Shown here piece by piece: positions 1 to 9,433 of a stretch of DNA of 50,949 nucleotides; the first letter of the stretch is position 1; every line of letters starts with the position of its first letter. The stretch spans positions 1 through 50,949 of the forward strand of contig DBMO01000014.1 in the NCBI GenBank assembly GCA_002298995.1, in the 5' to 3' direction. The notes beneath the pieces are model-generated. The model made no database searches and was not told where the DNA came from. It worked only from the letters and a program-made list of their open reading frames with translations. This stretch comes from Desulfarculales bacterium UBA696. Its GTDB lineage: Bacteria > Desulfobacterota > Syntrophobacteria > Syntrophobacterales > Syntrophobacteraceae. A program made the translations under genes and the position numbers.

Positions 1-2
1 GC

Positions 3-44
3 CCCTAAAACTGTGCCCACCCTACGAAATTCACGGTTTTAGGG
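3..44. repeat. Hairpin at left end of window
   Basis: Bases 3-15 and 32-44 form a 13-bp stem (one G-T wobble) around a 16-base loop. The loop and lower stem contain the 17-base sequence at 10-26 that recurs inverted at 50928-50944. It lies just downstream of the minus-strand MFS gene and could end that transcript, but there is no clear T-tract. A dispersed palindromic repeat at a contig edge is the simpler reading. Confidence 0.5.
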
Positions 45-78
45 CGGTCCGAATTATTTACGGATAGGCTCTAACTAA

Positions 79-1314
79 TCAGCCGGCTTTCAGTCCGCTT
101 CGGTCCATTGCCCGGCCCCTGATGGCGAGCGCCAGCCACAAAAGCGCGCAGACAAGAAGCGCCGCCGGCAAAATGAGTACGGCTTTTTGCAGGCTCCCCC
201 AGTAGTCCGAGAGATGCCCCACGATTTCCGGGGACCACATATCCCCAAACAGGTGAATCATGAAGATCGAAAGGGCCATTGAGCTTGCCCGCTGATTGAC
301 GGGAACTGTTTCGAGAATCAGTGTATTAATCGGTCCGGTGGGCAGGAACAGCAAAAACATCGAAAGTGCCAGGAGTACCTGGGAAAGCACGATGCCTTTA
401 ACTATCAGCGCGGCAAAACTCACCGGCACGGCCGCCAGCGCCGAAAGGCCCAGCAGCCAGCCATATGCGGCCTGGTTGCGCCTGCGCCAGGCAGAAGCCG
501 TAAAACCCCCGAGAAATGTACCCAGGATGCCGGCAACCACGAGAACCATGCCGAAAAAAGTCGCGGCGGATTCTTGCGAAAGACCGTGCACGCGGTGCAG
601 GAAACTCGGACCCCACAAGCCGAATGCCCCCAGGGCGAAGGTGTATGCGATGTAGCCGGCAACCACCAGGCGGTATTCCGCAATTCCGAGGAGTTTGAAA
701 ATATCGCGCGCGCGAGGAATTGCGCCCAGGTCCGAGGCATCCTTCTCCCCGCGCCGGGGTTCTTCGAAGGGCAGCAGGAGAAAGGCGAGGAGCAATCCGG
801 GGGCTCCGGCCAGAATAAAGGCAAATCGCCAGCCGTATTCCGCCGAAATCAGTCCGCCCCAGATATTTCCGAGCGCGGCCCCCACGGGAATTGCAACGTA
901 GAAGATCGTCAGCGCGTTGTTTCGCTTTTCGGGGCCATAGACATCGGAGATCAGGCTGGGGCTGATAGTGGCGTAGCTGGCCTCGCCCAGGCCCACCAGC
1001 ACGCGGTAGAAAAGAAGCATCAGATAGGCTGCGGCAAAACCGGTGAGCACCGTCCCAAGGCTCCATACGAAAACACCGGCGGCGATCAGCCACTTGCGGG
1101 GTGCGCGGTCTCCGAGATAGCCAAACAGGGGGGAGCTAAGGAAATAGCCGACCATGAACGACGTCATGAGGCGCCCGGCCTCGGCGTCGCCCAGGTGCAG
1201 GTCTGCCTGCAGGGAAGGCAGGACCGCCGAAAGGACATAGCGGTCGATGTAGTTGAAAAGATTTAACCCGCTGAGGATGAACAGGGTCCACGAAGGGGAG
1301 AGTCTATGCTGCAT
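79..1314 (-). CDS. MFS transporter, spinster-like
   Basis: Predicted inner-membrane secondary transporter of the major facilitator superfamily, 411 residues, the usual size for 12 membrane helices. The N-terminal NYIDRYVLSAVLP stretch and the loop FGYLGDRAPRKW (the helix 2-3 MFS signature, G-x-L-x-D-R-x-x-R-K) are typical of the spinster/hexuronate-like branch. A second MFS-type half begins after a basic central loop near residue 190 (EEPRRGEKDASD). ATG start. The substrate cannot be told from the sequence; family members carry organic anions, sugars acids or lysolipids. The next gene upstream on the same strand, a DUF2845 protein, ends 24 bases before this start, so co-transcription is possible, though no functional link is evident. 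Confidence 0.85.
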   Translation of the reverse strand: MQHRLSPSWTLFILSGLNLFNYIDRYVLSAVLPSLQADLHLGDAEAGRLMTSFMVGYFLSSPLFGYLGDRAPRKWLIAAGVFVWSLGTVLTGFAAAYLMLLFYRVLVGLGEASYATISPSLISDVYGPEKRNNALTIFYVAIPVGAALGNIWGGLISAEYGWRFAFILAGAPGLLLAFLLLPFEEPRRGEKDASDLGAIPRARDIFKLLGIAEYRLVVAGYIAYTFALGAFGLWGPSFLHRVHGLSQESAATFFGMVLVVAGILGTFLGGFTASAWRRRNQAAYGWLLGLSALAAVPVSFAALIVKGIVLSQVLLALSMFLLFLPTGPINTLILETVPVNQRASSMALSIFMIHLFGDMWSPEIVGHLSDYWGSLQKAVLILPAALLVCALLWLALAIRGRAMDRSGLKAG

Positions 1315-1338
1315 AGCTGGTCTCAGCGGCCTTTACGA

Positions 1339-1656
1339 TCAGAAGCCTCTCCCGCCTCGCTTTATCCCTATGAGTTTTGTCCCGTCGATTTCCATAACGT
1401 AAATAAAATCGCTGGAACCGAAGTTGTAAGTCCATTCCTCGATTTGAACGTACTCGGCCCTATTGGTGCTCGACGAGACCCGCCGGTCAACTGTCCCCTT
1501 GGCGCTGGGCTGACCGCAACTCGATACTAACTCAAGCTTGCTTGCACCAATCGAAATCACTCCCGAATTGCATCTGAGGCTGGTGAGTGAATCATCGGCG
1601 CCGGCTGGAAAGGCGATTAGAAGCAGGCTTGCAAGGACCAGGAGTAGGACTTTCAT
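1339..1656 (-). CDS. Secreted DUF2845 family protein
   Basis: A 105-residue protein with a clear signal peptide (MKVLLLVLASLLLIAFPAGA, cleavage after ADD region expected) and a short exported domain. The pattern LRCNSGVISIGASKLELVSSC followed by GQP and a late EEWTYNFG segment matches the DUF2845 family as I remember it, a small periplasmic beta-rich domain of unknown role related to lipoprotein SmpA/BamE-like folds by shape only. The two cysteines (RCNSG and SSCGQP) could form a disulfide. A strong Shine-Dalgarno (GAGGTG, about 5 bases ahead) supports the ATG start. No function is assigned. Confidence 0.7.
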   Translation of the reverse strand: MKVLLLVLASLLLIAFPAGADDSLTSLRCNSGVISIGASKLELVSSCGQPSAKGTVDRRVSSSTNRAEYVQIEEWTYNFGSSDFIYVMEIDGTKLIGIKRGGRGF

Positions 1657-1803
1657 GCTTCACCTCTTGGAAAGGGCACTGCACATTAAGTCTTGGCGAC
1701 TCTCTCATTTGTACAATGAAATCGGTCCTATTTTCAATGAGTAGTGTAGCTTGGGTTAAGCAGCGAACGCAATAGATTAAAAGGTGGATTTCCGCGAACT
1801 GGT

Positions 1804-4050
1804 CTAAAGCCTCGGAGTCGAGCAGCAGGCCGAATCAGATTTGCAAAGTGCGGGGTAGCGAGTGTCTCCACCGGTGCGGCCGTTTAGCCTCAGCATGCGC
1901 AACCCGTTAAAGATCACCAGGAGCGAGGCCCCCATGTCCGCGGCAATGGCGCCCCACAAAGTGGCGATACCCGCGGCTGCCAGGGTGATAAAAGCCGCTT
2001 TTATTACTAGCGAGAAGATAACGTTTTGCCGGATTATCCCCAGGGTTCTTCGCGAGTGCCTGATGAGCCACGGGAGCTTCGAAAGATCGTCCGACATGAG
2101 CGCGATATCGGCGGTTTCAATTGCCGCATCCGATCCCATCGCGCCCATGGCTATGCCGACCGTTGCCGCGGTCATCGCGGGAGCGTCATTTATTCCGTCC
2201 CCCACCATGGCGATTGGTCCGAAGTTTTCCTTCAGCTCGGAGACGAACCGCACCTTGTCGGCGGGAAGCAGTTCAGGTCGAAAATCATCTATTCCGGCTG
2301 CCCTGGCGATCAGTTCGGCGGTCTTTCGGTTGTCGCCGGTTATCATTATCACTTTTTCCACCCCGAGCCTTTTTAGGCAGGCTATGGCTTCCCTGGCCTC
2401 GGGGCGCACCTCGTCCGCAACGCTTACAAGCCCGCAAACGTGATCGTCGCACCACATTACTACAAGCGAATGGCCGGCTTCCTCGATTATGCTCAATTCA
2501 TCATGGAGCCGCGGGCTCTCGGGGCGCCACTTTTCGAGCATCCGGTGGCTGCCGATCCAGAAGGTCTTTCCATTTATCGAACCCTGCGCACCCTCGCCGG
2601 GCAGTATGGTAAATTCTTCGGCCGGAGACGGGCTGATGCCCTTTGACTCGACGTGTTTGATAATCGCCCGCGCAAGCGGATGGGTGCTGTGGGACTCAAG
2701 CCCCGCGGCGTTGGCGAGAAGCTCATCCTCGTCGTGATTGTCGACCGGCATGACCTTCTTTACCGAGGGCTGTCCGAAGGTGAGGGTGCCGGTTTTATCG
2801 AAGGCGACCGCTTTTATGTGCGCGGGGGCTTCGAGGTAGGCTCCCCCTTTTATGAGGACGCCGTTTCTCGCCGCGGAACTCAGGCCCGCAACTATGGTTA
2901 CCGGAGTGGATATTACCAGGGCGCACGGGCATGCAATAACGAGCACCACCAGGCCCTCATAGAACCACCCGGCCCAGCCGCCGCTAAAAACGAGCGGAGG
3001 AATGACCGCGATTGCAAGAGCAATCAGAATCATTGCAGGCGTATATACCCGCGCAAACTTTTCGACCCACTGCTCGGCGGGAGCGCGCCTCACCCTGCCT
3101 TCCTCGACCATGCGGATGATTCTCGATACCGTCGTATCCGATGCGGACTTCGTCGAGCGAAATTCTATGGCGCCTTCGTTATTGATCGTTCCCGCAAAAA
3201 CTTCGCTTCCGGGTCCCTTCGGGACCGGGACGGATTCCCCCGTTATGGGGGCCTGATCGACGGAAGTCATCCCCCTGGTCACCACGCCGTCGAGCGGGAT
3301 TCGCTCTCCTGGGCGGACTATAACGGTCGAACCCACATCGATTGACTCGACCGGGGCCTCGATTATGTCAAAATGTTCCGAACTGAGATACCGCGCCATT
3401 GGCGGGCTGATATCCAGGAGTGCGCCTATTTCCTTCCTGGCCCGCCTGATGCTCCAGGATTCGAGAAGAAGCGCAAGCGCGAAAAGAAAACTCACCGAAG
3501 CGGCTTCAAGCCATTGGCCAAGCCCCGTTGCGCCCACCACCGCAAGCGTCATCAGCAGATTCATGTCGGGGCGAAAACGCTTCGCGGCGTATATCGCCTT
3601 GGGGAATATGAACCAGCCGCCGGCCAAAATGGCCGCGACATAGAGGGCAATTGCGGCAATGGGAGCTCCGCTTGCGCGCGACTCGGCCAGTGTTTCCCAG
3701 AGACTTCCACGGCCCAGGGCTTCCACTGCAAAAGCCGCGATCATGAGCAGGCCGCTGGCGGCGAAGGACAGAAGCATTCCGTGCCGCTCGAACATTCCAC
3801 CGCTTACGGCGCAAACACCCGTTGGGCATTCACCGTTCAACGGCACGGCCTTCATACCCGTTCTGGCAACCGCTGCGATGACCCTTTCGATTCCCTCGGA
3901 ATCGAGCCGTGAGCCGACCGTCATCTTTCCTTCCAGCAGATCGAACGAGAGATCGCCCACGTCCCCCACCAGGGGCTCAACCTCCGATCGCAGCAGTTCG
4001 ATCTCCTCGCCGCAGCACATGCCTTTTATGTGAAATGAGTTTTTTTCCAT
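1804..4050 (-). CDS. zntA: Zn/Cd/Pb-type P1B ATPase
   Basis: Inner-membrane heavy-metal efflux ATPase, 748 residues. Visible landmarks: N-terminal HMA-like domain (residues 5-70) whose metal site is GMCCGEE (Cys12, Cys13, Glu15) instead of CxxC; TGES at 270-273 (actuator); CPC at 374-376 in a membrane helix; phosphorylated Asp418 in DKTGTLT; HP motif at 457-458; GDGIND at 617-622; Asp705 in the last membrane region (ADMGAS). CPC plus this late Asp is the signature of the Zn/Cd/Pb branch (P1B-2), not Cu. The tail ends SACCST, a possible extra soft-metal site. AGAGGA lies just ahead of the ATG. No ArsR/MerR regulator gene is adjacent, so control is unknown. Confidence 0.9.
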   Translation of the reverse strand: MEKNSFHIKGMCCGEEIELLRSEVEPLVGDVGDLSFDLLEGKMTVGSRLDSEGIERVIAAVARTGMKAVPLNGECPTGVCAVSGGMFERHGMLLSFAASGLLMIAAFAVEALGRGSLWETLAESRASGAPIAAIALYVAAILAGGWFIFPKAIYAAKRFRPDMNLLMTLAVVGATGLGQWLEAASVSFLFALALLLESWSIRRARKEIGALLDISPPMARYLSSEHFDIIEAPVESIDVGSTVIVRPGERIPLDGVVTRGMTSVDQAPITGESVPVPKGPGSEVFAGTINNEGAIEFRSTKSASDTTVSRIIRMVEEGRVRRAPAEQWVEKFARVYTPAMILIALAIAVIPPLVFSGGWAGWFYEGLVVLVIACPCALVISTPVTIVAGLSSAARNGVLIKGGAYLEAPAHIKAVAFDKTGTLTFGQPSVKKVMPVDNHDEDELLANAAGLESHSTHPLARAIIKHVESKGISPSPAEEFTILPGEGAQGSINGKTFWIGSHRMLEKWRPESPRLHDELSIIEEAGHSLVVMWCDDHVCGLVSVADEVRPEAREAIACLKRLGVEKVIMITGDNRKTAELIARAAGIDDFRPELLPADKVRFVSELKENFGPIAMVGDGINDAPAMTAATVGIAMGAMGSDAAIETADIALMSDDLSKLPWLIRHSRRTLGIIRQNVIFSLVIKAAFITLAAAGIATLWGAIAADMGASLLVIFNGLRMLRLNGRTGGDTRYPALCKSDSACCSTPRL

Positions 4051-4244
4051 TTCCTCTTTGGCAGGTTTGTTTATACCGAGTTGCCTTCAAGATGATACCA
4101 GGCTACCTCAGCGGAAATTAGCTCCAGTTTGAACACAGTACGAATAAAAAGGAAAATCCCTTTACAATTTAAGCATAACCCGGAATTGTTTCGAAGCATA
4201 TCAGAGGAATTGGCGAGTGTGCCCTGATAAAATTTGAAGCCATC

Positions 4245-7200
4245 CTATTTTCGGGGTGCGCCGACGGCCTGGCCGGCACTCTCGGCCAAGGGCTGCAACA
4301 GCGTTACCGGCAACTGGAATGTCTTTTTCATGAACCAGAACAGTTCCTCGCCCACAGCGGTCGGAGACATCGGGATTACGGTAGGATCGGACAAATCTCC
4401 AGTCAGTCTCACCGGGACAACGATTATTCCGTCGAAAATCTTGTTCACGAGCGGCACTGCCCCGATTATCCGGTCCATGGTCCGGATCGGAGAAACAAGC
4501 GCCACGACGTCCATCTTCTTCTTGGCGATATCCACCTCGCCGCGAAAAACCATTTTCATGCTGGGCCCGTCCAGTACGGATTCGGTCAGCGTTAGTTTCC
4601 CGTCATCGATCTTCCCTTTGATTCGAAGCGTATCGAAGGAACAGCCGTCGGTCATCAGGTCGGGCAATTGCCCCCTGTAAATCTCTGTAATGCTCAGAAG
4701 CGACATGATCTTGGCAAAATGTTCGAACCGGTAGACGCATCCCTTGGTGACGCGTATGTCTACATCGCCATCGAGCCCCTCGATAAGTTTCTTCCTGTTG
4801 CCGTTGCTTTTTGAGGCCAGCTTGGACTTCAGGGAGTACTTCCCTGTTACCAGGCGCTTTTTATCGAAAAAACAAGCCAGGGTCGGCTCGATTTCCTGGT
4901 CCTTTGCCTCCGGATTCAGCTCCAAGGAGGTGCCCTCCGGTGTCACGCTCACCCTGCCCGAAGTCGAAATCCCGCAAAGATTTGCCTGGTCTATCTTTAC
5001 GTCGAAATGCCCCGGACTCACCGCCACTTCCGCGATAACCGGGTTCCAGGTGAATTTCCCGTAAGTAAGGCGCTCGCTTCGCACCCGGATAGTGCCGGTT
5101 ACCGGTTCGTCCCACCCCTTTTTCGAACGCCCTGCTTTGGTGTCGTCCTGCTCGTCTTTTCGCCCTTCGAGAATGGATTCCAGATCAAGCGTATCCGCAA
5201 ATGCACTCATGTCGACCAGGTAGGCGCTGTCGACAATTGTCACCGTGCCGCCGAGGCTTATGCGGCTTTCGTTCCAACTCAGCATCGCCGATTTTATGTC
5301 TATGCGGTTATTGCTGGCCTCCAGCACCGCGTTTTCAATCTTGGCCGGCACCTTGAAGCCAATCGGCAACTGGAACCCGGAAATCTTGATTTGACCCTCG
5401 GCGGTGGAGCGCCTGGGCTCGTCGATGTAGAACAGTGCGTTGAATTTGCCCTGTATCGGACCCGACAGGACCTTGTTTTCCGAAAGGAGCTTATCGGCCG
5501 TTCTGTTGCTGAGAGATCCGGAAAAACCGATATCGAATTGCTTGGGCCGTACTTTCATGGAGATAGCCGCGTTGGAATCGGCGTCTTGAATGACCAGTTC
5601 GTCAATCGAGACTTCGTCGGGGGTGCGCACGATCCTGATTCTCACCTTCGGGCCGGAGGCAACCAGCATCTCGCCTTCGAAAGCCGTCCTTACATCCTTG
5701 TCCCAGGAAAAATGCGCCTGGTCGAGCGTGAGGCCCGAGATGCCGCGTATCATTCCCGGAAGGTCGGCCAGGGCGGCGATGTCCTTGTTGCCGGATGTGC
5801 CGAGATAGCCGGATGCCGACAGCTGGGCGGAGCGCAGGGTGTCGAAATACCCGCTCACCGTGCCCGATACAACGAGAGAGGAATCGGCCAGTGAAACGTT
5901 TAGATGTTTAAAATTCAAGGCGTCCCTGCCCGCCTCGAACCCGCCGGATTTTATCGTCATGGGCCCCGAGAAATACCTGGTCTGGACCGTCAAGTCCTCA
6001 AATGCTCCGGCCGCATTGAAAATCCATTTCGAACGGTCCCCCATCGGCCCCTTGAAATTGAGAGTGTCTAAAATCAGGGTCCCCTTCAGAGGACCCGAGC
6101 CGGGCGCAAACAGGTTTTTCCAATCCTCGCGGGCGCGGATCAGGGGCTCGATGACGGGGAGCGGCAGGGTGGCCGGCGCCGTTGAATTCAGCACCATCAG
6201 CCTCTCTCCTCCCCAGTCGTAGCTGAAGTCCACCTTCGAAAGCTTCATCCTGCCGGATTTTCCCGCAACCGATTTGACTTCGATTTTGGGGCCGTCCATG
6301 AAAAAAGAGGCGCCCTCGACATCGAGTGGGTCCGCGAAGCGCCCGTAGGTCCCGGACACGCGAAACGGCCCGGTTTCGACCCAAACCTTTACATGTTCGG
6401 TGGTCTCACCCAGGATAAGCCTGCCGGAAGCGCTCCCCTTTAAGTCTTTTATCAGCCCCAACTCGCGCCTGAAGTCCTCTTCCTTTACAGTTCGATCCAG
6501 GACCGGCGGCAAGTCGGTGAGGTCGGCACTAAGCGGGAGATCGAGGTGAAAGGGCGTCTCGCCTTTCGCCAAACCGATCTTGAGGGTCCCTCCGGTGGTG
6601 GTCGTGCCGCCCGATTGGCCCGAAAGCCCGGTCCCGATAAGAATGCCGTCTTCGATGATCACATCGCCAAAGACGTTCGAGACCAACAGGTCGGCCTTCG
6701 GGGCAAAGATCAGTCCCCTCTTGAGCGATCCCTCGAGTTTGAAATTTTCGAGCTTGTCGAGTTCCGAGGCGGCTTTTGCCCGTGCTATATAGGAGATGGC
6801 CGGGACTTCCCCGCCTCTAACTATGTTGAAAACGCGCTGAACGGTATTGTTCCTGCCGAGCAGCGAAAGCATAACGTCCCGAACCGCTTCGGCCTCGACG
6901 TCGCGGCATTGGATGTCCAGAGAAGCGGATTCATCGGAAAGATTCTTGACGAAGCGCCCTGTCAGGCTGAGTCTTGGATAGCCGAACCTGCAGCTTGAGA
7001 TGCCGATATCCAGGCCCTCGGGACCCAGGGAGACCGAGCCGGCAAGCGAGCCGTCCCGCAGTACGGTTTTCTTCTCCCCCTGCCTTCCTTCTTCGATGGC
7101 AAAACGGGAGACGGCGGCCGTGAATTCCGCCCGCACTTCCTTGAACCCGATGCCGGAAAGCTTTACGGTAAGATCGATATTCGAATCGCCTATCCGGTGC

Positions 7201-7958
7201 TTCTCGGGGTGCATGAGAAATGAAACCAGCTCGCGGGATGCGCACCCGATAATGCTCAACTCGCCGGAACCCTTCCAGTCGTGCGGATCAATGCGGCCGA
7301 AAAACGAGCAGGAGTCCCAGATGCCGGATTTTCCCGTCGAAAGCCTGAGGTCGATGCCCTCCGGCAAAACTGTCGCCCTGGATGCGATTTCATCGAATCG
7401 GAAGATGCGCTCGCTGCCGGAATAGATTTCGAGCAACCCGCCCCGCATATCGATAACAATTCCCGGAAGGGCAGCCGACAGCGCCCCATCGAATTGCACC
7501 AGCCGTTCCTTCAGGAGCGCAAACCTCGCGGGAAAAGAATTGTCCGCGCCATCTTTCGCCCGCTGAGCGGCCGTCCCGCCCGAATGCTCCGATGCTGCGT
7601 GCGCCGGCAGTTTGAGCCCAAATCTCGGATTTACGATGCGAATCTCGGCGGGCCGGAATTTTCCGGCAAGAAGGGGAAGTATCCTGGGATAGACTGAAAT
7701 GGAATCGGCCGATGCATCGAGCACCTCCGGGACCCTCATCCCGACGCCGCGAACAACAGCATGCGGATAAGGCAAAAAGGAGATCTTGATCTCCTTGAAA
7801 TCCACATCATAGCGCGCACGCAAGGTTGCCAGGGCATTTCGCCCGATTGCATCCATATCGATAAGGCCGGGGAGCGCCAGCAGAAAACCGACCGCAAGAC
7901 AGGCCAAAATCGCGGCGCCGGCCCCTCCCCAGACAAGCATCTTTCTGGACTTACTCAA
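4245..7958 (-). CDS. AsmA-like envelope protein, 1237 aa
   Basis: Very long protein with one N-terminal membrane anchor (residues about 8-32) followed by a beta-rich periplasmic body, the layout of AsmA/YhdP/TamB-type bridge proteins thought to move phospholipids between inner and outer membrane. The last about 200 residues (KGCVYRFEHFAKIMSLL to VRLTGDLSDPTV) carry the pattern typical of AsmA-like C-terminal domains, ending in a short basic/hydrophobic tail. The start is TTG at 7958, because AAGGA sits 7-8 bases upstream; an in-frame ATG at 7940 would remove six residues and has no site of its own. It stands alone, 190 bases from the P-type ATPase gene start. The family assignment rests on architecture and the C-terminal pattern; a search would confirm the subfamily. 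Confidence 0.8.
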   Translation of the reverse strand: MSKSRKMLVWGGAGAAILACLAVGFLLALPGLIDMDAIGRNALATLRARYDVDFKEIKISFLPYPHAVVRGVGMRVPEVLDASADSISVYPRILPLLAGKFRPAEIRIVNPRFGLKLPAHAASEHSGGTAAQRAKDGADNSFPARFALLKERLVQFDGALSAALPGIVIDMRGGLLEIYSGSERIFRFDEIASRATVLPEGIDLRLSTGKSGIWDSCSFFGRIDPHDWKGSGELSIIGCASRELVSFLMHPEKHRIGDSNIDLTVKLSGIGFKEVRAEFTAAVSRFAIEEGRQGEKKTVLRDGSLAGSVSLGPEGLDIGISSCRFGYPRLSLTGRFVKNLSDESASLDIQCRDVEAEAVRDVMLSLLGRNNTVQRVFNIVRGGEVPAISYIARAKAASELDKLENFKLEGSLKRGLIFAPKADLLVSNVFGDVIIEDGILIGTGLSGQSGGTTTTGGTLKIGLAKGETPFHLDLPLSADLTDLPPVLDRTVKEEDFRRELGLIKDLKGSASGRLILGETTEHVKVWVETGPFRVSGTYGRFADPLDVEGASFFMDGPKIEVKSVAGKSGRMKLSKVDFSYDWGGERLMVLNSTAPATLPLPVIEPLIRAREDWKNLFAPGSGPLKGTLILDTLNFKGPMGDRSKWIFNAAGAFEDLTVQTRYFSGPMTIKSGGFEAGRDALNFKHLNVSLADSSLVVSGTVSGYFDTLRSAQLSASGYLGTSGNKDIAALADLPGMIRGISGLTLDQAHFSWDKDVRTAFEGEMLVASGPKVRIRIVRTPDEVSIDELVIQDADSNAAISMKVRPKQFDIGFSGSLSNRTADKLLSENKVLSGPIQGKFNALFYIDEPRRSTAEGQIKISGFQLPIGFKVPAKIENAVLEASNNRIDIKSAMLSWNESRISLGGTVTIVDSAYLVDMSAFADTLDLESILEGRKDEQDDTKAGRSKKGWDEPVTGTIRVRSERLTYGKFTWNPVIAEVAVSPGHFDVKIDQANLCGISTSGRVSVTPEGTSLELNPEAKDQEIEPTLACFFDKKRLVTGKYSLKSKLASKSNGNRKKLIEGLDGDVDIRVTKGCVYRFEHFAKIMSLLSITEIYRGQLPDLMTDGCSFDTLRIKGKIDDGKLTLTESVLDGPSMKMVFRGEVDIAKKKMDVVALVSPIRTMDRIIGAVPLVNKIFDGIIVVPVRLTGDLSDPTVIPMSPTAVGEELFWFMKKTFQLPVTLLQPLAESAGQAVGAPRK

Positions 7959-8120
7959 ATATTATCCTTTTCCGCCCCCTGCAAAGTACGCTAAAACGAC
8001 CAAGAGACATCGGCCTGTCCGCCGATGATTTAATATGCCGGGCAGTTTGCACATGATAACGCAAATGTACCCGATTCATCAACTCACAGGATGACTTAAA
8101 TCCCCGGCAACCCGTGCTCC

Positions 8121-8148
8121 TTGACTTTATTTTTAAAAGATATAAAAT
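8121..8148 (+). promoter_or_regulatory. Probable ssrA promoter
   Basis: TTGACT at 8121-8126 and TAAAAT at 8143-8148 are separated by 16 bases in an AT-rich stretch, fitting a sigma-70 promoter. The start would fall near 8155, giving about 55 bases of leader before mature tmRNA, to be removed by RNase P. Position and strand fit ssrA as the next gene. Confidence 0.6.
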
Positions 8149-8209
8149 ATTTAGACTGATTTTGGCAAAGAAACGTGGCAACTCACATCCAGACAATCTC
8201 ATCATCTAC

Positions 8210-8566
8210 GGGGGCGAAACGGGTTCGACGGAGGTAGAGAGGTTCAAGTCGCATGCCGAGGTCCTGGCTGCTCGTTAAACGGCTGGGAAAAAAACAAACG
8301 CAGACGATTACGCGTTAGCTGTAGCCGCTTAGCCGCGGCTGCCGTCTCAGGGTCCTTCTCCCGCGGGGATCTAATGAGGCGTCGACTCAGTGGGATAGTC
8401 GGCGGCATGATGCTCGCAGTGCCGGCGGTGAAACTTAGTGGGCTAGCCTTGGCAAAATCCCGCACGCAGGAGTTTTCCACAGGTGAAATTCAAATTGCGT
8501 GATAAGCATGTAGAAGCTTGATCTGAATGCTTTCGGACGCGGGTTCAACTCCCGCCGCCTCCACCA
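8210..8566 (+). ncRNA. ssrA: tmRNA (transfer-messenger RNA)
   Basis: Rescues stalled ribosomes by acting as tRNA-Ala and then as a short mRNA that adds a degradation tag. The 5' end GGGGGCGAAACGG and the 3' end (T-loop GGTTCAACTCCCGCC, then CCTCCACCA) are diagnostic. Bases 8210-8216 pair with 8556-8562 to make a 7-bp acceptor stem (one G-U), followed by an encoded ACCA, giving 357 bases. The tag frame ends at TAG 8330-8332 and reads NADDYALAVAA from 8297; the exact resume codon is uncertain (GCA at 8300 would give ADDYALAVAA). The 3' end is the target of the integration events described below. Confidence 0.97.
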
Positions 8567-8662
8567 ATTCTTCATAACGACCAAAAGCTCCACGGCATCC
8601 TTTTTACGATACAAGCCCCTTGTCCTTCGACCCAGGCAAAAAGTACCTTGCCTGGGCCGGCC
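8544..8662 (+). repeat. ssrA 3'-end repeat, copy A (native attachment site)
   Basis: Last 23 bases of tmRNA plus 96 bases of downstream flank. Copies at 9631-9748 and 11898-12013 are highly similar, with scattered substitutions. The flank ends with a hairpin, CCCAGGCAA / TTGCCTGGG. This copy belongs to the intact ssrA; the others are scars. tmRNA 3' ends are classic targets of tyrosine integrases. Confidence 0.85.
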
Positions 8663-8743
8663 GATCAATTGCTTCAGACCTTCACATTTCTCTTGAAACC
8701 CCATTTCAGATGCTTTATTGTGAGAAGTGGAATTGAAGTCCCC

Positions 8744-8797
8744 CCCAAGGTTTCGACCTTGGGCTGCGAAGCCCCCTAGAGGGGCTTCTGCTTTTTT
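8744..8797 (+). terminator. Double hairpin with T-tract before the NYN gene
   Basis: First stem 8744-8751 / 8756-8763 (8 bp, perfect, TTCG loop). Second stem 8768-8775 / 8781-8788 (8 bp, GAAGCCCC with GGGGCTTC) followed by TTTTTT at 8792-8797. This is a textbook intrinsic terminator, yet the next gene's ribosome site begins immediately after the T-tract. It may end the ssrA-side transcript, or act as a leader attenuator of the NYN gene. Confidence 0.75.
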
Positions 8798-8806
8798 GGG
8801 AGGGAG

Positions 8807-9433
8807 ATGAGGACTTACATCTACATAGACGGTTTCAACTTCTACTACGGTGCGGTAAGAGAAACGGCGTTTAAGTGGTTAGATTTTAAGGCCTTTTTCA
8901 CGTGCGTCCTGAAAAGGCATCACCAAATTCTATCAATTAAGTATTTCACTGCTTTGGTTTCTGCGACCCCCAAAGATCCCGACAAACCGATACGCCAAAA
9001 AACATATATTCGCGCCATTAAGAGTTACATCCCTGAACTGGAAGTATATTACGGGCATTTCCTAAGCCATGAGATTTCTGCGCCGCTTGCGAACGCTTCA
9101 GGGGGCAAGCGGTTTGAGAATGTGATCAAGACCGAGGAAAAAGGCTCGGACGTGAACTTGGCTGTCCATTTACTCAACGATGCTTGGCTGGACAGGTACG
9201 ATTGCGCGGTGGTGGTGTCCAATGATAGTGATCTTGCTGAAGCCATGCGCCTCATCAAGGAGCACCATAGCCAAAAGTTGCTTGGGCTTATTACTCCCGG
9301 CGAACGTAAGACTTCAAAGCAACTTCAAAGACACGCCGACTTTGTTCGAAAAGTACGTCGTGGAACACTGGCGAAAACACAACTGCCAAACCCAATTCCC
9401 GGTACCACCATTCACAAACCATTAGGATGGTAA
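8807..9433 (+). CDS. NYN (PIN-like) domain protein
   Basis: 208-residue protein of the NYN/LabA-like DUF88 family, predicted metal-dependent RNases of the PIN fold. It opens with YIYIDGFNFYYG (Asp8), has the middle acidic site KGSDVNLAV (Asp115) and the third site VVVSNDSDLAEAM (Asp140, Asp142), so the acidic centre looks complete. The tail (GERKTSKQLQRHADFVRKVRR) is basic and could bind RNA. GGGAGGG lies directly ahead of the ATG. It is the only gene between ssrA repeat copies A and B, so it is cargo of a small integrated segment. Such genes occur as house-keeping RNA factors and as toxin or defence genes; the location favours the latter, by inference only. Confidence 0.8.
   Translation: MRTYIYIDGFNFYYGAVRETAFKWLDFKAFFTCVLKRHHQILSIKYFTALVSATPKDPDKPIRQKTYIRAIKSYIPELEVYYGHFLSHEISAPLANASGGKRFENVIKTEEKGSDVNLAVHLLNDAWLDRYDCAVVVSNDSDLAEAMRLIKEHHSQKLLGLITPGERKTSKQLQRHADFVRKVRRGTLAKTQLPNPIPGTTIHKPLGW

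Noticed and set aside
398..1266. Open frames of about 230 residues on both strands over the MFS gene
   Set aside because: The MFS protein has clear family motifs; the others are Arg- or Gly-rich shadows.
8631..8659. Terminator of ssrA at the CCCAGGCAA hairpin
   Set aside because: The stem is good, but no T-tract follows on either strand; it is kept as part of the repeat only.
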